From: Henckelia pumila
Lineage: Eukaryota > Streptophyta > Magnoliopsida > Lamiales > Gesneriaceae
Direction: 5' to 3'
DNA: 64,000 nucleotides
NCBI RefSeq assembly: GCF_033568475.1
Contig: NC_133123.1
Location: 6,558,501-6,622,500 of the forward strand
The translations under genes and the position numbers were made by a program. The notes below the pieces were generated by a model. That model was not told the DNA's origin. It did not search any database and saw only the letters and a list, made by a program, of their open reading frames with translations. Of this stretch, positions 35,707 to 47,039 are shown one piece after another. How positions within the stretch are numbered: position 1 is the first letter of the stretch; each line of letters starts with the position of its first letter.

Positions 35707-35761
<55 letters not shown>
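35570..35761. mobile_element. TA-flanked hairpin element, family 2, copy 2
   Basis: (TA)n at 35570-35588 and 35710-35761 flank a 121-bp near-perfect hairpin with arms of about 50 bp (AGTTCTTTTATGGTGCC and GGCACCATAAAAGAACT at the ends). Sister of 22148-22361 with a single central ACAATAGATGAGTTGAC. Confidence 0.85.
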
Positions 35762-35764
<3 letters not shown>

Positions 35765-35883
35765 CTTAAAACTCATTTGGAAACTCAACACAAATCGGTA
35801 GATGTTACATTGTATATATATATATATATATAATCTTAAAACTCATTTGGAAACTCAACACAAATCGGTAGATGTTACATTGT
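35761..35883. repeat. Exact 53-bp duplication separated by (TA)n
   Basis: The segment beginning TAATCTTAAAACTCATTTGG is at 35761-35813 and identically at 35831-35883, with a (TA)n tract between. It abuts the right TA tract of the preceding hairpin element. Confidence 0.95.
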
Positions 35884-36311
35884 CAAATACTATCTTCATA
35901 AATGACATATAAAACTACAACATTATGTTTGAACATAAAACTGTAAATGCCATCACATTATTATTCATTGATATAACGTGGAAATACACCAAAAAAAAAA
36001 TTAGAACCTTCGATCGTTTGCTAAAACAAAAGGTTAAGGGAAAACATGAATGTTTATGTCAGGCTTTTTTTTATTTATTATTTATTAATATTAATATTAT
36101 TATTATTATTTTAATTTTCAGAAACATAAACTTCAGTTATTTCCTTGACGCAATAAGCCCATTAAAAATGTAAATGGGCTGCTCAAACCTTGTCTTAGCA
36201 ACCCTTCACCTTTACCTCATGTAAAGGTATTTCCGGCTTCGGGCCCAAAGCCACCCAACCAACATGTACATCGATCCTCAAGAAAAAGAAAATCAACCAT
36301 AATAAATTAAA
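35884..36311. other. Intergenic, no gene recognised
   Basis: A GC-richer patch at about 36178-36262 contains TTCGGGCCCAAAGCC. No coding frame of note. Confidence 0.3.
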
Positions 36312-36573
36312 AGAGAAAATTGTATTTTTTTTTTGTTTTATATGTTTGATTTTTGCGAGTTTAGTCCATTATATATATCTAATTTAGGTTTAGTCTGTTA
36401 TTTTTTTTTTTTTTTCAGTTTTAGACATTTTATGGCTTAATTGGTTTTGATATGGAACCAATGCAATGCTGATACGAGATATATGTGTATAGTGGTCACA
36501 TCAGCGCTCACAACAAAAAAACTAAAATTATCAAAAATAAAATATTAAAAGATTAAAATTGAAATTTAATTAT
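36312..36573. mobile_element. Inverted-repeat MITE family A, copy 4 (truncated)
   Basis: The left end GAGAAAATTGTATTTT and central words GGTCACATCAGCGCTCA place it in family A. The right terminus is shortened relative to copy 1. Confidence 0.6.
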
Positions 36574-36739
36574 GTGCTTCATGCTTCCTATAATTATTCG
36601 CTTGTGGGTTTCATATTTTTTGCCTTCATATTTATCTCAATGCCATCTATATAGTTTGGTTGTCATAGACTCATCTTAATTTATAATAATAATAAAGGGA
36701 CAAAAATATCACTTATTTGTACTTTATGTATTAATTTAA

Positions 36740-36935
36740 TAGATATCAGTCCAGGGCTGATCAAATTTAATGAAAAATAGTCCAAATCTACCGAATCGAA
36801 CCGCACCACACCGCTATGTTCAATTTTTTGATCAAAACCGCGATTGAAAAAAAAAAAAACAAACCGCACCGCATAATATGGTATGATGAAAATTTTGGAA
36901 GAAAACCGCACCGACCGCACCACATAAATAAATAA
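36740..36935. repeat. ACCGCACCGC-rich repeat, probable hAT-like end
   Basis: CCAGGGCTGATCAAAT near 36750 resembles a hAT terminus (CAGGGNTG). It is followed by repeated AACCGCACC units to about 36930. The far end was not found. Confidence 0.4.
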
Positions 36936-37533
36936 ATACTTTTAAAATTATTTATGATATATTAATATGATCATGAATATCGTTTATATAATTTATTTTA
37001 AATTCAACAGATTTATTAAAATTAAACATTACTATGCCTATATCTAAATATAATACCATAATAATGATTGAAATTCGAAATTTATGTACAGAAAATAAAC
37101 TATATAATATATCATATGAATTAGAATTAATTTTATTTCATCAGATATTAATCCTTAAATTACATCATGCACATTAGGGAAGTTGTGAGCAAAAAAATCA
37201 TCCTTAATTACTTTGTAAAATCTTTCTATAGGTTTCTCACATATCCATTATAATATGCCCAATTTAATTATCGACATCAAATTTTCAATTGTAGCTCTCC
37301 ACGTTTCCAAAACAAGATTCAATAATTAAATAAATTTACACAACTTATTTTTTTGTTTTGTTTTGTTTTTTTTCTTTCTTGCCAACTATGCATCAAATTG
37401 AATTGATTGATCACCACTAAAACATTCCTTCAAATAATATACAATAAGCTTAAAAACATAATATAAAAAAACTTGGGCATGCATGCTTATAAAGAAAAGA
37501 AGGATATATAAGAAAACAAATGAGTTTATAAGG
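36936..37533. other. AT-rich DNA 3' of the DMP gene
   Basis: Includes the probable 3' untranslated region of the DMP gene at its right side. No other gene is recognised. Confidence 0.35.
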
Positions 37534-38439
37534 TTAACGGCGTGAGAGGGGGAATCCAATTCCATGTCGCTTGGAAGGGAAAAGAACGAACAAGGCGCTA
37601 CAAATCACTCCCACCGCCAACGGCAACGTCGTCAAGATTTCCTCCGCCTCCTCCGACGGCGTAGGATAGAAGCAACTCACCACATTCTTATCGAACATGG
37701 CCACCGCTCCGAACACCATAATGGACAATATGGCATGAATAAAGTCCCCGATACCCAACCGGTATTTTGCCGCCTCCTCCGGCGGAATCCCGGCTGATCC
37801 GTCCATTATCCAGAGCCCTCGGAAGGTGGCAACTCCGTACCTTACCTTTTTCAAACAAAAGAAACATATTTCATTTATCAACAGCCGTTAAAATTGCATT
37901 GCATGGATAATTGAAATTCTATGTTTCATCATTATTTTAAATTTTGTTTTATATATTAATTTTAAATAATTTTTGATTAATTTGTTATTAGCCCGGATAA
38001 GGGTAGCTCGATTCAAATTATTAAAAAAATTCATATGTGTAGATTGAAAATCCTGGCTCCGTTATTGGTCGTCGGGCCAAACAGTGTTAGATTGAAATGG
38101 GTTAATTAGTATATATATATATACCTTTCCCCTTTGATCTCTGAAACTGTCGGTAAAACAGAGAAGGAAGCAAGAGATGGCGCAGACGGCGAGAAGTGCG
38201 ACGGTGGTGGTTTGGCTGAGGAATGATTTGCATTTGCCTTCGTGGGTGAAAACAGGCGACATGACCTGGAAAGCCATGACGGAGCCGGTGGGCAGCAGAT
38301 TAGCCAGGTGGGCGGTGCCCTTGAAGGCTTTCCGGACGGCCTTTTGCGCCGGAGTTTTCTCCGGTTTCGATGGCTCCGCCGCTTGCTCCTCCAGGAGACG
38401 CGATTGAAGATCTTCTTCTGTTTTTGTTTCTTCTCCCAT
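37534..38439 (-). CDS. DUF679 / DMP family membrane protein
   Basis: DMPs are small plant endomembrane proteins with four transmembrane segments. Members act in membrane remodelling during senescence, and the pollen-expressed members in gamete fusion. Exon 1 is 38439..38125 (105 codons) and exon 2 is 37845..37534, giving 208 residues, normal for the family. The splice keeps frame (RGK then VRYGVATF) with GT/AG borders. Family signatures are FTDSFRDQRGK, YGVATFRGLW, AAKYRL, FDKNVVSCFYP and RHGIGFPL. Hydrophobic segments lie near residues 43-63, 75-97, 130-152 and 165-185. The ATG at 38437-38439 follows an untranslated leader and opens MGEETKTEEDL. The 279-bp intron is unusual, as I recall DMP genes being mostly intronless. 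Which DMP subgroup it belongs to cannot be told. Confidence 0.93.
37846..38124 (-). other. Intron of the DMP gene
   Basis: 279 bp, AT-rich. It starts GTATATATAT on the minus strand (a TA microsatellite at the donor) and ends AAAAAG. It shows no recognised transposon. Confidence 0.85.
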
Positions 38440-38549
38440 CGCTCTATTTGTAAGCCTTTTCTTTCTTTTAATGTAATGTAATTCAGAGCTTAAATTTCTA
38501 TGTAACCAAGGTTTTGATATTGTTTCTCGAGATTTTTGTATGCATGAAC

Positions 38550-38552
<3 letters not shown>

Positions 38553-38596
<44 letters not shown>
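38553..38596. repeat. (TA)n microsatellite upstream of the DMP gene
   Basis: About 22 TA units, 115 bp upstream of the DMP start codon. It could include or mimic a TATA box. Confidence 0.9.
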
Positions 38597-38603
<7 letters not shown>

Positions 38604-39340
38604 TGTAATTAAGGTTCTAAATTAGTTACAATTAAAGAGGAGTTTTGAATGGGTTTTAAAATATGTTTAATGGGGTTTATAAATGTTTGTTTGAAAGACT
38701 CTAAAATATGGAGTTTTTATTTTCTAGGGTTCTCGACTGTTTTGGTTTTCCCATGGCTTCTGGACCGTGAGTTATTAACTTCTAAATTTATCATTATTAT
38801 ATATTTATCGCTGTCAATTAAATTAAATTAAAATCTATAAATAGTGTTCGTAACAAGTGAATGAGATATTTACTATATATTTATTCACTTATATTAAATA
38901 TATTATATCGACAAAATGTTATACTTATAAAAGAAGGTTATTTTGAAATTGCAAAACTATTTTAAATGTACTTTTAAAATAGTTTTTTGAATTAAATTAT
39001 ATTCGAAATAATTTTGTAATTTTAAAAATAATGTTTAATCGTGTGTGTAAATTAACTTCAGTATGTACATATAACATAACTTTTTTTTTTTTTTTTGAGA
39101 GGAACATATAACATAACTAATAACTTTTATTGTATTTAATTGAGAGATAAAGTTGGTACAAAAATGTGGAAGAGCATAATGTGTTTGTGTGCTTGAGAAA
39201 AATCAGATTTAGGTAAAAATAAGATTTAGGTAAAAACTATCTTAAATGTACTTTTAAAAGAAACATTAATTTAGAATTATAGCTTTAAATTAATGGTACC
39301 GTTAGATTTTTCAAAAATGGCCAGCCTTCTCAATTTCACC
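38597..39340. other. Intergenic, nothing recognised
   Basis: AT-rich with short chance frames. Duplicated words TTTTAAATGTACTTTTAAAA occur near 38961 and 39245. Confidence 0.35.
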
Positions 39341-39348
39341 ATTAAAAC

Positions 39349-39921
39349 CATTGTTCTAAAAAACGAGATTAAACGGAATTAAACGTGAAACGTGTTGAAA
39401 ACGCTAAGATTTAGGTAAAAACGAGAAAAAAACGGTCAACTCTAAGTTGACCGTATTAAACAAGATTAAACGTGTTTAATCGAGATTAAACGTGATTTTT
39501 TTTAAAAAAAAAAATTTATTATTTTTAGATAAATTAATCAATTTCAAAATTTCAAAATAAAACCATTTTCTTAAAAATCAAATAAATAAATCCGGTCATA
39601 TATTTTTCAAAACTTTTTTCTTCAAAATTCTTGTTTTCTGGGTAATGTTTAAAATTTTTGATGCGGTCTAACTATAGATATTGCTAAAAAATATAGTTTT
39701 GATATTTTTTTGCTTTTAAAAATTTGAGAAATTGTGTGTTACTATTAAATTTATTATATATGTGTGTTATTTAGCCTATATATTGGTAATAGATAATTAA
39801 CATTTTAATAAAAGCTTGAAACATTTTTTCACGTTTAAACTTGTATTAAACAAGTTTAAACTTGTGAAACTTGAAACTTGATCTCGACGTTTCACCGCGT
39901 TTCGCGTTTTTTAGAACCTTG
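39349..39921. mobile_element. hAT-like non-autonomous element with exact 8-bp duplication
   Basis: The terminal inverted repeats are CATTGTTCTAAAAAACG and CAAGGTTCTAAAAAACG (15 of 17 match). The flanks carry the identical 8 bp ATTAAAAC (39341-39348 and 39922-39929), the hAT hallmark. Subterminal DNA is full of ATTAAACG and GTTTAAAC words. The 573-bp element has no coding sequence. Confidence 0.85.
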
Positions 39922-40007
39922 ATTAAAACTTTTTTAGTACTAACCAAGATATTTAGGAAAATAGTTATTTCAAAATGGTACGTTATACTTTTCGATTTCA
40001 CAATTTT

Positions 40008-40918
40008 GGGCAAAATCTCGATTCAGTCCTAAATGTTTGGACACATTTTCGGTTCATTCCTAAATGTTTGGATGTTACCGATATCGTCCTAAATCTTTCT
40101 CAAAAGTTCCCGATTCAATCCTAAATGTTAATACGTTACCGGTTTGGTCTTAAATATTTTCCAAAAGTTTTTGGTTCAGTCCTAAATATTTTTAAATTGC
40201 CGATTTCGTGCCAAATATTTCTCAAAAGGTCCCGGTTTGATCATTTCATCTACTCGTGTGTTAAAACTAACATCGCGTAGTGTTATATCATTTATAATTG
40301 AGTTTTATATTATTTATTATATATTTAACATTAAACAAGTTGTAAATAAAATACAAATTTATTAGAGTTTTTATCCAAATTTAAATCAACTTTACACAAT
40401 GTTCAAAATAAAAATATTAAATTCATGATACTACAAAATAAAAACTTAAATAAAATAAACGAAACTTGAGGAATTAAAATTTAATGATGTTATTTTATAT
40501 TTTTATTAATTTTGTTATATTCTTATTTATGATGCTTGCACATTTAAGAAAAAATTTGAAGGTTGGAAAAAGATATATATCTTTTTAAAACTTTTTTTTA
40601 TAATTTAAAAAATACTATTCGAAAAAAAATTTACTATTAAATAAAACTTAATTTCATATCATTACTTCAACGGTGGTCAAATACTTCATTATATTTTCTC
40701 AATTGTTAACCATAAGTATTCTTCTCTAGAAAAATTTGTTGAAAATTTCAAATATTTTGTGAAATAAGTAATACTAGTTATTTGCTAAAACATTTGTTTA
40801 TTTGTTTGTGATTGATAATGTTTTTAACTATAAGATTGCACGGTTCAATTATTCTTTATTCTATAATTTTATTTTGCATAATTTATATTATATTTTCATT
40901 TGAAAGAAATTCTTTCTC

Positions 40919-41010
<92 letters not shown>

Positions 41011-41465
41011 GTTTCTATTTTATTTAACTTTGTCTTTTGTTTGTAAGTTTTTTTTATCATGCTTTGTTTGTAGATGGAAGTACCAAACCGATAACTTTTG
41101 AAAAATATTTAGGACGAAATTTGGAACATAAAACATTTAGGACTGAACCGACAACATTATTAGTTTTTATTTTATTTAACTTTGTCTTTTGTTTTTAAGT
41201 TTTTTTTATCACGCTTTGTTTGTAGATGGAAGTATCAAACCGAGAACTTTTGAAAAATATTTAGGACGAAATCTGGAACGTAAAACATTTAGTACTGAAC
41301 CGGCAAATTTTTAAAACATTTGGGACCAAACCGGGAACATAAAAACATTTAGGACTGAACCGGGAATTTTTGAAAAACATTTCGAACTAAACCGGGAACA
41401 TTAAAATATTTAGGACTGAACCGGAAATATGTCAAAACATTTAGGACTGAACCAGGATTTTGCCC
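40008..41465. mobile_element. Mutator-like foldback element with long repeat-rich arms
   Basis: The ends GGGCAAAATCTCGATTCAGT and the complement of CTGAACCAGGATTTTGCCC pair. Each arm of about 250 bp or more is built of imperfect ~30-40-bp units around CAGTCCTAAATGTTT (left) or AAACATTTAGGACTGAACCG (right). The flanks CACAATTTT and CACAAAAAT are a possible decayed 9-bp duplication. The right arm has a further ~136-bp tandem duplication (about 41020-41156 and 41157-41290). The core contains a long (ATT)n tract. There is no transposase. Confidence 0.65.
40920..41009. repeat. (ATT)n microsatellite
   Basis: About 30 uninterrupted ATT/TTA units inside the foldback element. The long frame through it is an artefact. 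Confidence 0.97.
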
Positions 41466-42459
41466 CACAAAAATTTTTGAAAAATGTATATAAGTTATTA
41501 ATGCCATTATGCTAGCTCTTTGATGCTATAATTTGGCTATAGATAATTTTTTATATATAGAATAATAGAGAAATGAGAGAAGAAATTGAACTAATATCTC
41601 ATCTTTTAAAGCTACAAACTGTATAATTTCTACCAAGTGTATACAGTATACACCTATTTAGAAATGTAAAGTACTTATTCAAAAATAAAATAAAATTGTA
41701 AAGTACTAATGCATATACGTGCAATTACCAATAACGTAACGTACGAAACAGAATAAAAATTTATTTATTTGTTGACAGGAACAAAAAACTAAAACCAAAT
41801 AAATTTTTATTTTTTGAGGATTAAAACCAAAGAAATTAAATGCAAGATTGATATTATATTAATGGGAAAAAAACGAATAATCAAGAATTAATTAAGTCCC
41901 ACATTCACTTTGATGTTATTTTTCATATACATTATTTGATAAAAGTAATTAATTTTGTGATATTTTATTTTATAAAAACTCTTAATTCCAATTACCGTAT
42001 GCTCACTAATTATTAATTACAATAAAAACTAAGTCATTAACTAAAAACGAGAAACCTGGCAAGTAATCGTCTCTTCGAATTCTTAAACACATTTAATATT
42101 TACACTCTTAATATTAATACACCATTTATTTAATAAAAGTCATTAGTCAGTTAATTTTTCATCACTCTCTTAAATTATATCGATGAAACCGATAAATCAC
42201 TTTAGCATTCCTAGAAACAATAACGTCATATATAAATTTTATTCCATGTTTGATCAACAAATTTTACTCCCCCCATCTCATATATATTGTCCTCTTTGTA
42301 TTTTCACACAGTTTAAGAAAAATGTATTTGGAAAGCAAATTTTATATAAACTTCCTATTTTATCTCTATTCAATGTATTAAAAAATGATTGCATAATTTT
42401 CAAGGTGTAGTTAATAGGGATATATTAGTAAAAAAATGTAAAATAATATTACTAAATAT
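41466..42459. other. AT-rich intergenic DNA
   Basis: No gene or transposon terminus recognised. Confidence 0.35.
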
Positions 42460-42905
42460 GGTTAGGGTTGGGTACGGTACGGTATACCGTACCAAACCAT
42501 GGTACCGTATATCGTATCGTACCGGTATGAAGAATTTCATACTGATGCCATACCAAAAATTTCGGCATATCGAATTTTTGATATGGAGAATTTTTATACC
42601 GGATACCGTACCGGCAATAAAAAAAAATTCGGTATACCGAAATTTGTCGGTATACCGAAAAAAAACTCGGTATACCGAAAATTTTTTCGGTATACCGAGT
42701 TTTTTTCTGGTATACCGTGAAAATTTTTTTTTTAAAAAAATAATTCGGTATATCCGGTATACCGAGAAAAAAATTTTATATACCGATACCTATACCTGAT
42801 ACCGTACCGAAATTTTCGGTATACCGATTTTTCGGTATATTCGGTAAATTTTTCGGTACGATATGACGGTATTTTCGGCATTTTTGTTTTTTTTTCCATC
42901 CCTGT
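42460..42905. mobile_element. hAT-like MITE built of CGGTATACCG palindromes
   Basis: About a dozen copies of GGTATACC or its variants, many as TTTCGGTATACCGAAA, fill 42475-42860. The ends TTAGGGTTGGGTACGG and CCATCCCTG form short hAT-type termini. The flanks AATATGGT and TATATGAT agree at 6 of 8 bases. The open frame running through it is a by-product of the repeats. A decayed relative hosts the TRIM at 17.5 kb. Confidence 0.55.
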
Positions 42906-42913
42906 ATATGATT

Positions 42914-43180
42914 ATATATTTGAGACAAAAAATGTCATTTTGTTTTTTATATTTATCTTTTCGTGATTTTGATTCTGTATGGTATTAAACTCTAGTCTAA
43001 TTTGTTTTCCTAATTATGTTTGTAATTTTAGACCATTTTTCAACGTGATGTTGACGAGACACTGAAACAACAACGCTCATGTAGATAGCTAGATCCATCG
43101 ATTTTAATTTGATAAATAAATTTGACAACCTAGAAAAACAAAATTGCAAAGAAACAATTAGACATGCATGAGTATACATG
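42914..43180. mobile_element. Inverted-repeat MITE family A, copy 5 (degenerate)
   Basis: TTTTCGTGATTTTGATTC, TTAGACCATTTTTCAACGTG and GATGTTGACGAGACACTGA follow the family order, but the right arm is strongly diverged. Confidence 0.45.
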
Positions 43181-43711
43181 ACCAGGTTTTATTTTTTCCA
43201 ACTATTAAATATAGTAACAAAACATTGAGGGGAACGAATTTTCAAACCTGATTTATTTTCATTTTTCCACGGTTATTTCTGTTGTTTTTAAAACAAAGAG
43301 TAAAATAAAACACTGTAATAAATTAATAAAATCATGATAAAAAGTTATAGAACGTTTATGAATTTACAAATAACTGAGTGTTTTTATTTTCTCTTAACAT
43401 GAGAGCTAAGTTAGAGCATGTACAAGGATGTGAGGAAGTTGGTGTGGTCAAGTTGGTAACTTGATCGCATGATGATGTCAGCGTTGATAACTTCATTGCA
43501 TGTTTCTACAGTGGTGTGGTGATGTTGTAGTGGTGCTGTTGAAATATTATTTTTTAATCTATTAAACAATGTTTTTAAAACATAATAAAAATACAATTAA
43601 CAAATTAAAAATATACATAATTAAATTTAATAATTACATAATAAAAATGCACATAAATATAACAAATTAAAAAACATTTTTAAAAATACCGAAAAAAAAA
43701 ATTTAAAATCA

Positions 43712-43890
43712 CAAAATATTCCAAACTAAAAAGCACACAAGAAAAAAAGTACATCAATTAAAATTAAGCACAAAATATTCCAAACTAAAAAGCGCACAAG
43801 AAAAAAAGATACATCAATTAAAATTAAGCACAAAATATTCCAAACTAAAAAGCACATAAGAAAAAAAGATACATCAATTAAAATTAACAC
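43712..43890. repeat. Three tandem ~60-bp repeats
   Basis: Units beginning CAAAATATTCCAAACTAAAA start at 43712, 43771 and 43831 with few differences. They are located 3' of the transposase frame inside the Harbinger element. Confidence 0.95.
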
Positions 43891-43916
43891 AAGTAAATAA
43901 AAGTGGACAAGTTCCA

Positions 43917-45229
43917 CTATGCATCCCCATGTAAATTCCAAATATGTTCGATCAGGTTTTTTTGAAGATTGTGGTGCAATTCTCGGTTTCGAATACTGAC
44001 ATATCGTTCTAAAAAGGCGTTGAACTCTACAGTAGGATCTCTTGAAGGGACAACGTTTGGTGGCACATGTTCATCATCTCTAGTTGAAAAATCCTGATCT
44101 TCGAGTATATCCTCCCTTTCGTCCTCCACAATCATGTTATGTAGAATGATATATGTTTTCATTATATAATCTAGATCAATTGGATCCCACAAGCGAGATG
44201 AACCTCTCACTATATGCCAGCGTGCTTAGAGTACACCAAAAGCTCGCTCAACATCTTTTCTCCCCCCCTCTTGATATCGTGCAAAAATCCTATGTTTTTG
44301 CGAGAGGGGTCGAAGGATAGTTTTGACAAAGGCAGCCCAAGATGGATAAATACCGTCGGCGAGATAATATCCCATATTGTATTCATTCCCGTTCACCTCA
44401 AATTGAACTAGAGGGGCTTCTCCCTTTGCAAAATTTAAGAACAAGTTGGACCTCTCCAGTACGTTGATGTCGTTGTTGCATCCTGATACGCCGAAAAATG
44501 CATGCCATATCCATAAATCTTTTGATGCAACCGCTTGTAGTATGATTGAAGGTTTTTTTTGGTGTCCACTTTGATATTTTCCTGCCCAAGCTGCCGGACA
44601 ATTTTTCCAAACCCAATGCATGCAATCAATGCTTCCAAGCATCCCGGGAAATCCTCTTCTAGCATTTTCAGCATTTAGCTGAGCAACGTCCTCAGATGTT
44701 GGTTGCCTCAAATATTTTTCAGAAAATATCTCATGCATCCCCCTCAAAATGTTTTCAAACACTCCAGCGCTGTCGATGCACCTATCCTCAAATATTCATC
44801 AACAACATCGCCTTCAACATCATATGCAAGCATCCGAACAACAGCCGTAACCTTTTGTAGTTATGACAACCCGAGTTTATCGGTTGCGTCCCTCCGTTGG
44901 ACAAAGTAAGGCACATTGGTATGTAGAGCTTCCATAATTCTAAAAAACAAAGGTCTTCTAATACGAAATCGCCTTCGAAAATCATGCTCGCTGTAGACGG
45001 GACTGTCACCGAAGTAATCTTTAAATAATCTTCGAGCCCCGGCAACACGTTCTCGATTTTTTGATTTTCGTTTGTAGCCACGTACGCGACTTGACTCCCC
45101 CGATTGAAGCGTACAAACGTTCATTATTAATTTCTGGGTTATTGAACGCGGTGGAGAGATAAAGTCGTCCATCATCGGATCATGTGACATAATTTCATCA
45201 TCCGATGATGAAGAACTCATGTATGCCAT
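43917..45229 (-). pseudogene. PIF/Harbinger (HARBI1-like) DDE transposase with three lesions
   Basis: The transposase nicks and joins the element ends in the nucleus. The frame starts at 45229 (MAYMSSSSSDDE) and ends near 43917. Conserved blocks in order are RRRFRIRRPLFFRI, GSIDCMHWVWKNCP (first Asp), GCNNDINVL, YYLADGIYPSW (second Asp) and QEGGRKDVERAFGVL (Glu). All three DDE residues are visible. Lesions are a stop after KLGLS (44861-44863), a 1-base loss near 44750-44765 after ECLKTF, and a stop after FGVL (44225-44227). The first and third could each be a single base change. So few lesions suggest recent activity. It is related to the Plant_tran/DDE_Tnp_4 families. Confidence 0.92.
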
Positions 45230-45796
45230 GAAAAATATTGAAGATTTAGTGTGTGAATATGTTTAAACAAAGTGGAGAATGTGTAAAATGAAATGAAAAT
45301 GAGTATATTTATAAAAAATTTCATGGATTTTGAAAATTATGTCCGTTTGTACTTTTTCAAAATATTTTTAAAAAAATTCGATATTTTTAAAATTTTTTTT
45401 TGAATTATTAATAATTTTTATGAAAAAAATCATGCTGGAATTGATTTGGCCGTTGATCTTCAATGGCCAAATCATCCCAGTCCTTCTTTTTTTTTGTTTC
45501 ATTTTTCTTTTTTTTTTTAATAAAAGGGCCAGATTTTTCTGGCCCTTTAATTTTTTTTTATAATTGGTGGGCCCCACGTTAAAAAAAGTTTTTTTTTTTT
45601 AAAAAAAAAACAATAATGGTGGGGCCCACATGAAAAAAAATTAAAATAAATAAAAATGGGAGGGCTTGACCGCGCGGAGCCTCTTCGCGCGGGGCCCATC
45701 ACTTGATCGTATCCGCGTGCAATTTCCTCGCCTCTTGGAGGGGCGAGTGATGAGGGGGGCGACCCCAACTTGATCTCTCCCTTGGATATGCTCTTA

Positions 45797-46733
45797 AGCC
45801 GGCCGGTTACTACTTACTTAGATGAGAAGTATTTTTGAATAATATAAACATAAAAAAAAAATTAGAGTCAATAAATGATATATTGTGAAAACACACACAG
45901 TCGCCCACACAAACCTTTTTAAAAAACACAAAAATTCACTTGAGACCACGAGTAAATTTTATGTAATAGATCTTTGACTTAACTAAAATAATTTAAATTT
46001 ATATTATTTTTATTTCAAAATTATTGCTTTATATTATATGCATGAACGAGGTCGATACATACATATGTATCTCTTAAGAGACCTATGCTTTGAAAAATTA
46101 GCTCTAAATCTAATTTCGTATATGATATATGTATGTATGTATGTATCATGTATGAAATGTATATGTTGAACACGTAGTATATAAACGATTTATGATCTCA
46201 CATAATATATAGATCCCACTTATAAAATATAATATGCATTACAGTTCCAATAAATTGATCATTAGATGATCAGATCAGTCAATAATTTATTCAGATAATA
46301 ATATTTTGTCAGTCAATTTTGGTCCTCCATTTTCATTTTTTTTTTTTAAAAAAAAAAAATCGCCGACGAGAAGTATTGCCAGTTGTAAAACGAAAAAACT
46401 CTAAGATAGATATTAAGTGGTCGTTGACTGCGACTCTGATACACAACTAACGCACTCCCCTCTATCATTACTTACTTTGAGTCGTTTTTGTCAAATGATT
46501 TAAATTTAGCTTTTCCTTTTCAAATTTAATAAATCAAATATTCACAAGGACAATTTTAATTGCATTCGACATGGAAGTCTTGGTTAAAATGAGACAAGTT
46601 AAAATTGATCGGATTATTTTTTGAGTTTTAATATCCAAACTCACAATTTAATTGATATTGTAACTATGGATTTTCTTGATGTAGAGGAATTTAATCTTTT
46701 TTGTTGTGTCCAAAATTCAAGAATTAAAAAAAA
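45797..46733. other. Intergenic, nothing recognised
   Basis: AT-rich with a (TATG)n-like stretch near 46128-46145. No gene. Confidence 0.35.
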
Positions 46734-47039
46734 TGATAAATTACAATTTTGATCATGTAAGTTTGTCATTTTACGATTTTGGTCATCTATGTTTTTAGAT
46801 TTTAGTTTTAGTCCTATGTTTCGATTTTTGGTAATTTTAGTTCTTTTTGTTAGAAAACATTTACTTGACATCATACACGTCAGCTCCACATCAGCACCAC
46901 ATTGGTATCATATCAGCGCCACATCGGAAAAATTAATAAAATTGCCAAAACAAAATAGCTTACTAAAACTGAAATCTGAAAACATAGAGGGCTGAAATCG
47001 CAAAGTGACAAACATATATGATAAAAAAACAATTTTCCA
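46734..47039. mobile_element. Inverted-repeat MITE family A, copy 6
   Basis: Well preserved. TTTGTCATTTTACGATTTTG is at the left, the complement CGCAAAGTGACAAAC is at the right, and CACGTCAGCTCCACATCAGC lies in the centre. Confidence 0.75.

Larger units (their letters stand above)
43414..45793 (-). mobile_element. PIF/Harbinger DNA transposon
   Basis: The terminal inverted repeats GAGCATGTACAAGG and GAGCATATCCAAGG (12 of 14 match) bound the element. It is flanked by the 3-bp duplication TTA (43411-43413 and 45794-45796), as PIF/Harbinger elements require. Length is 2380 bp. It carries a DDE transposase gene (see 43917-45229). I see no second, Myb-like ORF, so it depends on others or has lost it. 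Three ~60-bp tandem repeats lie at 43712-43890. Confidence 0.88.

Noticed and set aside
40812-41027. Frame with a long isoleucine run
   Set aside because: It is a translation of the (ATT)n microsatellite.
42389-42799. 136-codon open frame
   Set aside because: Its Arg/Tyr repeats come from the CGGTATACCG palindrome array, which lacks stops by composition.
43712-43890. Regular ~60-bp repeats as a CRISPR-like array
   Set aside because: Only three tandem units without unique spacers, inside a Harbinger transposon of a plant genome.
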